Origin: Cornus controversa | Lineage: Eukaryota; Streptophyta; Magnoliopsida; Cornales; Cornaceae | DNA: 64,000 bases | Direction of reading: 5' to 3' | Assembly: GCA_026545225.1 (NCBI GenBank) | Contig: CM048846.1 | Coordinates: forward strand, 20,006,501 to 20,070,500 | Shown here: in pieces, positions 23,780 through 34,107 of the stretch | Layout: each line of letters starts with the position of its first letter | How positions within the stretch are numbered: the stretch's first letter is position 1 | Program-made: the position numbers and the translations under genes | Notes under the pieces: model-generated | Seen by the model: only the letters and a program-made list of their open reading frames with translations | Told to the model about the DNA's origin: nothing | The model's database searches: none

Positions 23780-25085
23780 GGACATACCCTTTATAATTTA
23801 TTCAGCTCTTGGTGTTTGGCCAGTCATGCTTTAGCCAACTTGATTTATTAGAGATGTTTGGCTAGTCGTTTCATTCAGTTTGAGGCGCTCGGCTGATCAT
23901 GCCGAGGTTTGGCATTCGGCTAGCCATGCCTTAGCCAATTTATTTATTAGAGATGTTTAGCTGGTCATTTCATTCAGTTTGAGGCGCTCGGCTGATCATA
24001 CTGAGGTTTGGCATTCGACTAGCCATGCCTCAGCCAATTTCATTCATTTGAAATGTTCGGCTAACCCTGCCATGGTAATTACATTCATATTTGGCATTTG
24101 GCTAGCCGTGCCTCAACCAATTTCATTTGTTTAAAATGCTCAGCTAGTCATGCCGAGGTCATTTCATTCATGCTTAGCGTTTGGCTAGCTATGCCTCAGC
24201 CAGTTTCATTCATTTGAAATGCTCCGCTAGTCATGCCGGGGGTCATTTTATTCTTACTTGGAGTTCAGCTAGCCATGCCTCAGCCAATTTTATTCATTTA
24301 AAATGCTCAGCTAGTCATGCTTGGTTCATTCCATTCATACTTGACGTTCGGCTAGCCATGCATCAGCTAATTTCATTCATTTGAAAAGCTTGGCTAGTCA
24401 TGTCGGGTTTATTCCATTCATGCTTGGCGTTTGGCTAGCCATGCCTCAGCCAATTTTATTCATTTAAAATACTCGGCTAGTCATATTGGGGTCATTTCAC
24501 TCATGCTTAGCGTTCGGCTAGCCATGCCTCAGCCAATTTCATTCATTTAAAATGCTCGACTAGTCATGCCGGAGTCATTCTATTCATACTTGGTGTTTGG
24601 CTAGCCATGCCTCAGCCAATTTTATTCATTTAAAATACCCGGCTAGTCATGTCGGGGTCATTCCATTCATACTTGGCGTTCAGTGAGCCATGCCTCAGTC
24701 AATTTCATTCATTTGAAATACTCAGGTAGTCATGTCGGGGTTATTCTATTCATGCTTGGCATTCGGCTAGCCATGCCTCAGCCAGTTTCATTCATTTAAA
24801 ATGTTTGGCTAGTTATGCCGGGGTCATTTCATTCATACTTGGCGTTCGACTAGCCATGCCTCAGCCAATTTCATTCATTTGAAATGCTCGGTTGGTCATG
24901 TCAGGGTCATTCCATTCATGCTTGGCGTTCAACTAGCCATACCTCAACCAGTTTCATTCATTTGAAATGTTTGGCTAGTCATGTCGGGGTCATTTCATTC
25001 ATACTTGGCGTTTGGCTAGCAATGCCTTGGCCAATTTCATTCATTTAAAATGCTCGGCTAGTCATGCCGGGGTCTTTTCATGAAA
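23780..25085. repeat. Tandem array, ~83-bp unit (two related ~41-bp halves), about 15 copies
   Basis: The word GGCTAGCCATGCCTCAGCCA recurs roughly every 83 bases (near 23917, 24017, 24099, 24182, 24268, 24350, 24433, 24516, 24599 and on to 25015). Halfway between lies the related GGCTAGTCATGCCGGGGTCA, so each unit looks like a doubled 41-bp ancestor. Spacer words are TTCATTCATTTGAAATGCT and CATTCATACTTGGCGTT. It sits 3' of integrase in the Tat element, a place where tandem arrays that feed satellite DNA have been described in this lineage. Confidence 0.9.
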
Positions 25086-25343
25086 TTCCAAAAATAGGTA
25101 AGACAGTGGCATTGCGTAGCGGACTTTGCTTCACTGCGCAATCCTGCTGCTTTTATGTATGGCAGACGAAACTCGTTATATCAATTCAAAAGAAGGTTTT
25201 TATTAATTTGATGTGGGACATAACTTGCTAGGGGATTTTACAAACTCTATTGAATTAAAGCTTACTAGGGTTCACACATAGTACCTTTTTACGTGTATGG
25301 CGTTCTAAGGTTTTTCAACTATGGCTCTCTCGTTGTGCACCCT

Positions 25344-26603
25344 TTATAGTCTGTAAGCTCCTTTTCCAATAACTTCGATTACCTCGAATGGGTCTTCCCA
25401 CTTTGCTACCAACTTTCCTGCATTCTGTTCTCTGGTATTGCTGGTCACCTTGTACAGGACCCACTCTCCTCGTTTGAATGATCGGGGTCTGACCTTTTTG
25501 TTATACGCCCTATGAAGACTCTGTTGGTATGCTGCCATCCTGATCTGTGCAGCTTCTCTCTTTTCCTCATGTAGGTCTAGATTGTGCTCAAGCTGAAGGT
25601 TATTTTCTTATTCTTCGAATGACTCGATCCTCAAGGTGGGAAATTCGAGCTCGACTAGGACCACGACCTCCATCCCATACATCATACTAAAAGGGCTAAA
25701 TCTGGTCAGTCGTCGATGGGTGGTTCGATAGGCCCAAAGTACGTTCAATAACTCCTCTAGCTAGCGGCCCTTCATTTCTTCTAGCTTTTTCTCAATATTC
25801 TCAAAGATGGTCCTATTTGTGATTTCAGCCTGCTCGTTTCCTTGTGGGTATGATCTTGAGGAAAGTTTTTATTGATCCCATACTTTATGGAAAACCCATG
25901 AATGAACTAGTTGTCTAGGTTCTTCCTATTGTCCATAATTATCGATGTAGGGATGCCAAATCGGCATATGATATTGTTCCAGATGAATTTTTCAACTTAC
26001 AAATGAGTTACGTACTGTGGCGTATGCCTCTGCTTCCACCCATTTGGTGAAATAATTCGTGGCCAGTAGGACGTACTTCTATTTCTATGCAGCGATTGGC
26101 AAAGGTCCCACCATGTCCATCCCCTATTGGGCAAAAAGCCATGGGTTGGTTAATGGGTTCAGGTTTCCTGGTGGTTGGTGTAGCAATTGGGCATGCTTCT
26201 GGCATTTGTAGTAATTTTTGGAATACTCCGCTGCATCGTGCACCATTTATGGCTAGAAGTACCCCAACGTTAGAACTTTATGGGCTAATGACCTTCCTCC
26301 CGAATGGTTCCCATAAACCCTTTCGTGGATTTCCTTTATGACTTTTGTTGCCTCTATTAGCATCAGGTATCGTAGTAATGGTCCTGAATAAGATCTCCTG
26401 TAAAGGCGATCATTAACTATGGTGTATTTGGCTACTTTCATCTTAAGTTTCTTTGACTCTCCTTTTGGTTTCGGAAGGATATTGTTCTTTAGGTATGCCT
26501 CGATCGGGTCTATCCAACTTGGCTCTCTTGGAATGACGAACACCTCCAGTGGTCTGACAATGTTCAGTTCACTTAATTCTTCTATGTAGGACACCCTCAT
26601 CAA
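25344..26603 (-). pseudogene. Integrase of the Tat element, degenerate
   Basis: Reading 26603 to 25344: a linker (EPSWIDPIEAYLKNNILPKP, LKMKVAKYTIVNDRLYRRSY), the H2C2-like region (VIKEIHERVYGNHSGGRSLAHK), core fragments around GMDMVGPLP and TNYFTKWVEAEAYA, and a C-terminal piece with AAYQQSLHRAYNKKVRPRSF, KRGEWVLYKV and KLVAKWEDPFEVIEVIG. Stops and frame changes split it into at least three parts. It would have catalysed insertion of the cDNA. Confidence 0.85.
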
Positions 26604-27060
26604 GGATTCGTCTGTATAAGAGGCGCTAAACAGGCTAGCCGGTCAGCCACTTCGTTCCTCTCGTGCAGGATATGGTTAAGCCTTACTTCGTCGAATTCTT
26701 TCAGATTTCCAGACACTGCTTCCCGGTAGGCGTTCATCTTATATTCCTTCACCTGGTATTCTCCGTTGACTTGATTTACAACTAGTTGGAAATTGCTAAA
26801 GATGATCAATTTCCTTATTTGTAGTGATTTTGCCAACTGGAGCCCATCGAGGTGGGCCTCGAACTCTGCCACATTGTTCGAGGCTTCAAAATTGAATCTT
26901 ACCGCACGATGTAAGACAGTTCCATCTGGGGTCTTAACCTTAATCCCAACCTCTGATCCAGTTTGACTCGATGACTCATTAACGTATATCTCCCACATAG
27001 GGTGATCCTCCCCTTTGTCTTCTGGTTCGTCACATTCCAACAAGAATTTGGCCAGTATTT
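26600..27060 (-). pseudogene. Second (Tat-type) RNase H domain
   Basis: WEIYVNESSSQTGSEVGIKV, FNFEASNNVAEFEAHLDGL, LIIFSNFQLVVNQVNGEY and LNHILHERNEVADRLACLA give the complete outline of the additional RNase H found in Tat elements. Canonical members have an aspartate in the first motif (YVDGSS-like) and in the SDSQL-like motif. Here both read N (YVNESS, FSNFQLV), so two catalytic acidic residues appear lost, consistent with G-to-A decay. Confidence 0.82.
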
Positions 27061-27560
27061 GACCCTTTCTGGCAGTTCAGGGCTTGAAGCAAATGTCATA
27101 AATGCTGAGGTCCATGGCCCACTTCATTAGTCTCCCAATCATGTTTGGTTTGCTGAGGATTATCTTGAGTGGCAAGCTTGTTGGTATGATTATCGGGTGG
27201 GACTTGAAGTAGTGCCTCAACTTCTTTTTCACATATACAAGGGCCAGGATCAGCTTCTCTGCTTTCGAGTATCTATCTCTGCATCTGTCAACGTCTTGTT
27301 GGAATAATATATAGGTTACTGCTTTCGATCCTCTTCTCGGACCAATGCGAGACTCGTAGATACCTTTGACACTGCTAGGTACAAAAACAACGTAACGCCA
27401 GGCCTTGGAATCGAAAGGATTGGGGCTGAAGTTATATACTACTTTAACCTTCTAAACGCTTCTGCTGATCTATTCCCCATATATCCCTTTTGTTCTTTCT
27501 CATGGTGTTGAAGAAAGGTTTGCATCTGTCCGAGAGATGGGATATGAATCGACTAAGAGC
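27061..27560 (-). pseudogene. First (gypsy-type) RNase H region, badly decayed
   Basis: The stretch between RT and the second RNase H still shows short matches such as VKKKLRHYFKSHPIIIPTSL (about 27170-27235), but frames change repeatedly and no long ORF remains. The position fits the first RNase H. Confidence 0.6.
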
Positions 27561-29033
27561 AGCAATTCATCTTGTCAAGACTTACACTTCTCGTGTGTTT
27601 TCGGTTCTGTAGTTTGGATCAGTGCTAACGCTTGTGACTGACTCATCTCTATTCCGGTAATGCTGACTATATGACCGAGGAATTATCCTGACTAAAATCC
27701 GAACGTACATTTCATCAGATTTAACTTCACTCATTTTCTTAGGGTTTCAAATATTTCTTACAGATGTTATAGGTGATCCTGCCTTCTTTTTGCTTTTGAC
27801 TACCATGTCGTTGATATAGGCTTCCATCATTTCTCTGATATGGTTCTTGAACGCTCGGTTGATCATTCACTGGTATGTTGCCCCCGTATTTTTCAGTCCA
27901 AAGGGCATTACCTTGTAGCAATATGTGCCTCATTCGGTGATGAATGATGTTTTTTCTTTGTCTCTCAGGTTCATCAGGATCTAATTGTAGCCTGAGTAGG
28001 CGTCCAAGAAAGTTGATCGTTCGTACCCTGCGGTGGTGTCTACCATTTGATCTATTTTGGAAGAGGGTAGCTATCTTTCGGACATACTTTATTTAAGTTA
28101 GTGAAGTCGATTCACATTCTCCATTTCTCGTTCTTCTTCTTCACTACCACTAGATTTGAGAGCCACTCTGGGTACCTTATTTCTCTAATAAAACCCACCT
28201 GAAGCAAACGACTGATTTCTTCAGCGATAATCCTATTTCTTTCTGGGGTGAACCTCTTTTGTTTTTGCTTAATCGGGATGCTGGTGGGGTTCACCTTTAG
28301 AAAATGTTCTGCTATGTATGGGTATTAAGGGTACACAAAGAACCGCTAGAATTGGAATCGAAACTGGAACTGTACCTGAACCGTATCGAACCATTGGCTA
28401 CGATTCTGGTTCCAGTTCTGATTCCTAAAATTAGGAACCGTTACCGACGGTTCCGGTTCCAGGGCCAGTGGAACCGTACCGTACCGAAACTGTTGGGGGT
28501 AACAGTTCCTTGGAATCGAACCGAAACCGGAACCGTTCTATACTAAATATGTGTATATATATATATATAGAATTATTATATTATATATATATAATTATTA
28601 TATATATATAATATAATATATATATAATATTATAATTATATATATATTATATATATATAATTATAATATAATAATTATATATATATAGGGTGCCATTTTT
28701 AGATTGTAGATCTCATATTTATTCAATGAATAGAGGAACCGCGTTTCAGAACCAGAACCGAACCGAGAACCACAGTTCAATTTCTCACGGTTCCAACCCT
28801 TAACGATTCCAGTTTCGGTTTCAAAAATTAGGAACCGTTGGTAACGGTTCTGAGATTTTGGTTCCACCAAGAACTGTGAGGAATCGTACCATGTGCACCC
28901 CTAGTGGGTCTATGCCATGCATGTTGAGATGACTCCAGGCAAATACATCCCTGTTCTTTTTTAGCACGCCGATCAACTCATCTTTTTCCTTCTCCTGCAG
29001 AAGCGTCCCAATTACTTTCCCCTGGATTTCCAA
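27561..29033 (-). pseudogene. Reverse transcriptase of the Tat element, interrupted and active site mutated
   Basis: The N-terminal part (KKNRDVFAWSHLNMHGIDP, 29033-28904) is separated by a nested hAT element (28326-28903) from AEHFLKVNPTSIPIKQKQKR, RNRIIAEEISRLLQVGFIRE and YPEWLSNLVVVKKKNEKWRM (28320-28112). Further on, the catalytic box reads YINDMVVKSKKK. The first Asp of the YxDD motif is Asn (codon at 27810-27812), which in a working enzyme would abolish polymerisation. In plus-strand terms the change is CG to TG, the signature of methylcytosine decay. Confidence 0.87.
28326..28903. mobile_element. hAT-type non-autonomous element nested in RT, 578 bp
   Basis: Its ends are TAAGGGTACACA and TGTGCACCCCTA, inverted repeats matching at 10 of 12, flanked by ATGGGTAT and GTGGGTCT, 8-bp duplications matching at 6 of 8. 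The interior is rich in GGAACCG / CGGTTCC words on both sides of a TA-rich core (28549-28690). It has no coding capacity. Removing it and one flank restores continuity of the RT protein homology, which confirms that it is an insertion. Confidence 0.88.
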
Positions 29034-29300
29034 GTTGAATCACTTGGAGCGGTTCTATACGCTGAGTTATGCTTTCAACATCCTCTTTCTTGGGCATGCC
29101 TAGCTTCTGTGATTGCTATTAGGCATTTATCTTTGTATTTCCTTCTCTTTTTTTGGTGTGCACTTAACTGTGAGCGAGTAGCACTCTTTTGCTGCTACTT
29201 GATCGCCACGGAGGTCCACTATCCCTTTCCTGTTATGGGTTAAACACCTCATCACCTGATGTAGGGTCGATGGAACCCCCTGCATCCTGTGGATCCATCC

Positions 29301-29684
29301 CTATCCCATAATGAGGTTATACGATGAGTGAACGTCGGCTATCACGAATTGTTCTCTGAGTGTCCTCTGCAAGAAAGTAATAGACAATGGAATCGTTCTG
29401 ATCGAGGTGAATTTGTTTCCATTGAACCCTATGAGCGGGCCGTCGGCTTGTTTGATTTGATCGTTTTCGATCCCTATTTGCTTGTAAACCTCAAGTGCCG
29501 TTATGTTAGCACTTGATCCTGCATCAATGAATACTCTCTTTATCTGGCAGTTTGCTACCAACAGGCTGACTACCAATAGATCCTCATGAGGGAGTTGTAC
29601 CCTCATTAGGTCTGGATTCCCAAATGAGATCTGAGCATCGGTTCTTTTATTTTGAATGGAGTTGATCTCTCCCATCTTTTGCAT
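29301..29684 (-). pseudogene. Aspartic protease (retropepsin) of the Tat element
   Basis: An open frame of 127 codons carries VFIDAGSSANI, the active-site motif with its catalytic Asp (DAGSS in place of the more usual DTGSS or DTGAS), preceded by VSLLVANCQIKR and followed by GPLIGFNGN and IPLSITF, the flap and core strands. It would cleave the gag-pol polyprotein. This is one of the least damaged parts, but the surrounding polyprotein frame is broken. Confidence 0.85.
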
Positions 29685-29699
29685 TCTTTTTGCCTGACG

Positions 29700-31068
29700 G
29701 AGGTTGGATCTGGTCGAGCCCTGATCCTCCTACGTTGCATAACTGTGAATGGTATTGATCATTCTGATTGGGTTCAGATTCGGGTTTTCTCTACGTCGGG
29801 GGTTTGGCGTTCGTGTTGATTGGGGTGTTTTTTTGCCACATGCTTGGTCAGACCTCCTTTGGATATGATCGTCTCGATCTGTCCCTTTAGATTTTGGCAC
29901 TTGTTCGTGGTATGCCCGTAATCTTAATGCAAGGCGTAGTGCTTACTCTTATCCCTAAGTTTGGCTGGGATCCGAATGGGAGGCAATTTTCAGAATATGC
30001 CTCAGCCCTTGTTCTCTTGGTACAATCTGGCTAGCGTGCACTTCAACGAGGTATTCTTCTCCTCAAATCTAGTTCGTTTCTCAGATTTCAAAGGAAAGAG
30101 AGGGCCCCTACCCTGGGCCTTCGGTTTAAGCCTTTTTTCCTTGGATTAGAAGTCGAAGCTGACGAGGGCTGACCTTTGCTGATGCAGTGCTTCGTCTTCC
30201 TCAAGGCTGAGGTATCTTTGTGCCTTCGCGTTCAAATCTCCCATGGTCTTGGGGGTTTTTCTGACTAGGGATAAGTGGAATTTAGAGCTGGGGATTATGG
30301 CCACCTTGAAGGCCTCTACCGCCGCGACTGGATCATAACCATCTATCAAGGACATTTATAAATTGAATTTGGTCAGGAAGGATTTTAGGGTCTCACCCTT
30401 CGTTTGCTTCATAGTAAAAAGGGATGAGATGGTTTTCTTCTGTCTTCGGTTACTAATATATTGAGTGATCGATGAAAAAGTCGCACAACTTCGTAAAACT
30501 GGGGATTGTGCCTGATGGCTGTTGTTTGAACCAGGTCAGAGCAGCTTCGGCTAGGCTGGTTGGAAAAACTTTGCACATGAGGTTTTCATCTTCCGCATGT
30601 AGGGTCATCCTTTGTTGTACATGGAAAAGATGATCAACGGGTTCGGTCGTCCCATCAAAAGTGATGAAAGTTGGGAGCACAAACTTTCTCGGATTCGGGG
30701 ACTTCCTTTTTTCTTCTATGAAAAGGGACTGCACTACCTTACTGGTCATTTGAGTCACCAGATCTGCTGGGGTTTGGTTCTTCAAGTCTTTGATGTCGGC
30801 ATGGACTTTCTCCAATCGTTTGGTAATTGCATCAAATTGGATGTTCAATCTGATGGCGTGATTCTCCGATCGGTCAGGACTTCGTTCTCATTCGTGTGCG
30901 GAATCGTGCTCCTCTAAATTCTCCCTACCAGGTGAGGCATTCCCGGGTTGCTTTCTCGTGAGCTGGGCTATCCTCTCCTGGAGCAAATCATTATGCCTAT
31001 TAGATTCCTCCAGTCGTTCTCGCATTTCTTACAGGATCTATTCATGTGACATATTATGTTCTCTCGTT
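29700..31068 (-). pseudogene. Gag of the Tat element, degenerate
   Basis: The N-terminal portion (MRERLEESNRHNDLLQERIA, near 31020-30960) looks like a coiled coil. The capsid-like gag domain follows with FDGTTEPVDHLFHVQQRM, CKVFPTSLAEAALTWFKQQP and, after a frame change, AVEAFKVAIIPSSKFHLSLV. A remnant zinc-knuckle-like stretch (YGHTTNKCQNLKG) lies near 29890-29930 with its first cysteines lost. Gag would form the particle that packages the element RNA. Several stops are present. Confidence 0.8.
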
Positions 31069-31155
31069 TTGTTGTGGATGGGTGATTGTTGTCCTATTAC
31101 GGTTCCGAAACGTAATTGTACTGGCATAAATTCGTAAGGAATTTCTGAGAACGTT

Positions 31156-31175
31156 GGTTCCCATAAACGGCGCCA
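31156..31175 (-). other. Primer-binding site, tRNA-Asp type
   Basis: The minus strand reads TGGCGCCGTTTATGGGAACC three bases after the end of the 5' LTR. The first ten bases equal the usual TGGCGCCGTT start of plant gypsy primer sites matching tRNA-Asp; the rest is diverged. It would prime minus-strand cDNA synthesis. Confidence 0.78.
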
Positions 31176-31178
31176 AAG

Positions 31179-31542
31179 TGTAGGTGCAGAATAATTGCCA
31201 CCACACTTAGAAGAAACTTCTATCAGCTTTTTCTTATTCAAGAGGCGATCTCTTTCTCACTCACTTTCTCCTCCTTATATAATTTTTTGGATACATTAAT
31301 TGTGCCTGTAATTATTCCACTTTTTTTGTGTGCTTGATTACACTCGTGAAATTCTGCCTTGGTTTGATGTGGGAATTCAACGTCTGATTTCGTAATTGAA
31401 GGGGGAATTTACATCTTCCATTGTGGCTTCGTTACTTAGCGACGAGTGACTTGGATGGTGGCCCTATATTCATGACGTGGCTGCAAGGTGTACTCGTTAT
31501 TTCCATGCGTCATCCTATGCTGGGAAATTTTCCTCTCCCACA
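31179..31542 (-). repeat. 5' LTR of the Tat element
   Basis: On the plus strand it begins TGTAGGTGCAG and ends TCCCACA, matching the 3' LTR at 20984-21324 with a small number of substitutions and one indel. The divergence means the insertion is not recent. It also carries CGACGAGTGACTTGG and CTTATATAAT-type words shared with its partner. Confidence 0.9.
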
Positions 31543-31801
31543 AGTGTGTATCTTGTCAATGTTAAAAAAATAAATATAAAAATTGACAAAGAATTGTTGA
31601 GGAGCCATAACTGGGACCCAAACTGAACCGAGCTCAACGATTTTAATTTTGGTTTCAAAATTAAAGAACCGTTAAAAACGATTCCGATTTTACTAAGAAT
31701 TATAAAGAACTGTACTATGTGCACTTCTAAATTTTATAACGACAATTTTTAGTGACCTATTAAATATTTGCCACTATAGTGCTATTTTGGTGCAGAACTT
31801 C

Positions 31802-32030
31802 AAGGCTGACATGCCAAGTTCTAGACGATTGGATTCAACCCAAATAAAATCTGTGGTGTGGTGTTGTGAGAGAGAGAGAGAGAGAGAGTAGATAATGGTA
31901 TACATGTAAGGCTAATATGCCAAGTTCTAAAGGATTGGATTCAACCCAAATAAAATCTGTGGTGTTGTATCGTGTGCGAGGAAGAAGAGAGAGAGAGAAA
32001 TAGTAGATAATGAATTAATGATATACATGG
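31802..32030 (+). repeat. Tandem pair of the ~105-bp dispersed repeat
   Basis: Two head-to-tail units (31802-31907 and 31908-32030) both contain GCCAAGTTCTA and GGATTGGATTCAACCCAAAT, then a GA microsatellite and GATAATG. A third copy is at 8448-8555. Confidence 0.85.
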
Positions 32031-32075
32031 AAGTCTTTTTTTTTTCTTTTGGGGGGGGGGGGTAATGGTAAGGTC

Positions 32076-32803
32076 TAGGGATGGCAACGGGCGGGTACGG
32101 CACGGGTTTATCTAAACTCGTCCCCGTCCAGTTGCCTTCAACACTATTACCAAATCCGTCGCGGGTTTGAAACGGGACGGAATTTCAAAACCCATCCCCG
32201 CCCCGTTGGGAGAAACCCCACCCCATCCCCGCCCCACCCCGTTCAGTTTAAAATTTCAAAAGGGGTGGGACGAGATGGGGCGAGGCGGGGCCCCTCCCCA
32301 CAAAATTGTAACCACATCAAACATCAATAAAAATTGATTTTTTCAAAAAATACGAGCCTAGTGGGTAGTACCAAGTTTGATACTATTAAATTCAAAATAG
32401 TATAACCCCTGTTTAAGAAGTAAAATGATAAGATTTCACAATTAAATAACCTATTATAGAAAATATATTTCACAACTAAAAAACTTAGTAACAAGTTTGA
32501 TCCAACGATTAAAGAAGTGTTAATACAACAAAAAGATAAAATGAAAACATAAGTCTTAATACAACCAAAAGTAAAATTATAATTTGTATATATATATATA
32601 TACATATAAATATATTTATAATAATAAAATACATAAGCTGGGCGGGGCGGGTTATTATAGAGTCCCAAACTCGTCCCGTACCCGTGACAAATTTTAATTT
32701 TTTTTTAAATCTGTCCCTACGAAAAAAAATGACTCTCATACCCGCCCTAAACAGGACGAGACGGGACGAAAATCCGGCGGGACGGACAAAATTGCCATCC
32801 CTA
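32076..32803. mobile_element. hAT-type non-autonomous element, 728 bp, perfect 8-bp target duplication
   Basis: The termini TAGGGATGGCAA and TTGCCATCCCTA are perfect inverted repeats, flanked on both sides by GTAAGGTC (32068-32075 and 32804-32811). Sub-terminal regions are GC-rich (GGGCGGGTACGG, CCCCGCCCC) around an AT-rich centre. ORFs inside it do not resemble a transposase, so it would move only with help from an autonomous hAT. Confidence 0.93.
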
Positions 32804-32918
32804 GTAAGGTCCACCTGCATCATGAAGAAAGGTAAAAGGACATTTTGTTCTTTTCTGCTTTTGGACAGAATTATGAGTGAGTGGCAGCGCGTTTATGCAG
32901 GTGGGTTCCACCATAACG

Positions 32919-33310
32919 CCCAAACATCTGACCTTTTTCCTTAAATAAATCTCCGAGAAGCTTGGACAATTATCAGAGTGTTATCACATCCTCAAAGGTT
33001 TCTCCAAGTCTAATAAAATTGCTGCACAAGAACTTGAAATTTTTAAATCACTATTCCAAATATAAAGACTGATAATCTACGCCCATTAAGTATGTAGTGG
33101 TGGGGATTATATATATACACCCAAAGATCTTACCTTTTTCCTTAAATAACTCTCCAAGAAGCTTGGACAATTATCAGTCTTTCACATCCTCAAAGCTTTC
33201 TCCAAATCTAATAAAATTGCTGCACAAGAACTTTAAATTTTTAAATCACTATTCCAAATATAAAGAGTGGTAATCTACCCCCATTAAGTATGTAGTGGTG
33301 GGGATTATAT
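32919..33310 (+). repeat. Tandem ~200-bp duplication in the 3' flank of the first ERF gene
   Basis: The words CCTTTTTCCTTAAATAA, AGAAGCTTGGACAATTATCA, TAATAAAATTGCTGCACAAG and CCATTAAGTATGTAGTGGTG appear in order at 32919-33119 and again at 33120-33310. A single diverged copy lies in reverse orientation 3' of the second ERF (50310-50440), so the doubling happened only at this locus. Confidence 0.88.
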
Positions 33311-33346
33311 ATATATATATATATATTAGCTCTTGATCTTATCTAT

Positions 33347-34033
33347 CTATGGAGGGGAATCCATTGTCATCAAATCTTGAAACCAATCTTCTTCCATCGT
33401 GTCCAAAAACCAATCACTCTCTTCCTCCAACGAGTTGGGTCTGAGCTCTTGATTGTCTCCATACTGTGAGCTTTGTGGCATCTCTGTTTCGCTATTCTTC
33501 GCCTTCTCAATTGAATTGGGATTAGGCTCTTCATTTTCTTGGCGTAGTTCTAGGCTTGGTCCGTCTGTATAGTCTGACAATGGGAAGTTAAGCTTGGCTT
33601 TGGCTCCGCGGAACTCAATGGCCGCCTTATCATAAGCCCTCGCGGCCTCCTCCCCCGTGTTGAACGTGCCGAGCCACACTCGTTTCCTTTGGTGGGGGTC
33701 TTGGATCTCCGAAGCCCACTTCCCCCACGGTCTCTGTCGGACTCCCCTGTACTTCTTCTTCTCCTTGGTCTCCCTCTCTTTCTTCTCTTCATCGTATGGT
33801 GCCGAAAAGTTAGTGGTACTTGTGAAAGACTGGAGGGCTAGTAGTAGCCGGGACCCATCTGTGGTGGGATCATCACCATCACCATCACGGCCGTTGATGA
33901 CGTGACTGAGAGCCGAGACCATGATGGAGTGTTCTTGGTCGGAGGTCAAATGAGAAGAAGAGGAGGGCTTTTCTGATTGGATTTGGTTTGGTTTGGGGTT
34001 CGTAGAGGATTTCTGAACATCCATGGGGTTCAT
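33347..34033 (-). CDS. AP2/ERF-family transcription factor (ERF group X-like), copy A
   Basis: An intronless ORF of 228 residues encoding a nuclear DNA-binding regulator of ethylene, wound or stress genes. The AP2/ERF domain spans about residues 94-151 ([19 protein letters not shown] through [14 protein letters not shown]), with the conserved RGVR, WGKW and RVWLGTF elements. An N-terminal [12 protein letters not shown] motif resembles the MVSALxxVV motif of group X ERFs such as ABR1/ERF110; ERF109-like proteins are the other option. The C-terminus is acidic ([19 protein letters not shown]), a likely activation region. The usual EIRDP reads EIQDP. The start is the first ATG, conserved in the paralogue at 49417 (MNPMDVQK versus MNTMNVQK). 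It is the better conserved of the two and looks functional. Confidence 0.93.
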   Translation of the reverse strand: MNPMDVQKSSTNPKPNQIQSEKPSSSSHLTSDQEHSIMVSALSHVINGRDGDGDDPTTDGSRLLLALQSFTSTTNFSAPYDEEKKERETKEKKKYRGVRQRPWGKWASEIQDPHQRKRVWLGTFNTGEEAARAYDKAAIEFRGAKAKLNFPLSDYTDGPSLELRQENEEPNPNSIEKAKNSETEMPQSSQYGDNQELRPNSLEEESDWFLDTMEEDWFQDLMTMDSPP

Positions 34034-34107
34034 TTTGAAGAAGCAGAAATGAGAAATTCTGCAACAAAAACTGTCCAGGCAGATGATGGAATATTGCGAA
34101 GGATTTC

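Larger units (their letters stand above)
20984..31542 (-). mobile_element. Ty3/gypsy Tat-lineage retrotransposon, structurally complete but mutated
   Basis: Reading on the minus strand: 5' LTR (31179-31542), primer site (31156-31175), gag, protease, RT, RNase H, second RNase H, integrase, a tandem-repeat region (23780-25085), an antisense ORF region (21379-23540) and the 3' LTR (20984-21324). The flanks AGTGT and ACTGT match at 4 of 5 as a target duplication. Dual RNase H, a tRNA-Asp-type primer site, 3' tandem repeats and an antisense ORF are known traits of the Tat group. Many stops, a mutated RT active site and a nested hAT element show it is dead. Confidence 0.9.
20580..31729. mobile_element. 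hAT-type non-autonomous element split by a retrotransposon
   Basis: The left half (20580-20983) begins TAGGCGTGCCCAAAGAACC and the right half (31543-31729) ends TGTGCACTTCTA, degenerate forms of the TAGGGGTGCACA termini seen at 28326 and 56576. The 8 bases outside, CATTTTAT (20572-20579) and AATTTTAT (31730-31737), match at 7 of 8, as expected for an old hAT target duplication. Everything between 20984 and 31542 is the later Tat insertion. Without it the element is about 590 bp, close to its relatives (527 and 578 bp). It has no coding capacity. Confidence 0.82.

Noticed and set aside
23780-25085. CRISPR-like appearance of a regular repeat array
   Set aside because: The whole 83-bp unit repeats with drift, including the would-be spacers; the host is a plant and the array is inside a retrotransposon.
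32324-32823. Minus-strand ORFs of 104-114 codons
   Set aside because: They lie inside the 728-bp hAT-type element and are hydrophobic translations of AT-rich DNA without transposase features.
33550-33905. ORFs of 80-83 codons overlapping ERF copy A
   Set aside because: Other-frame readings of the real AP2 coding region.
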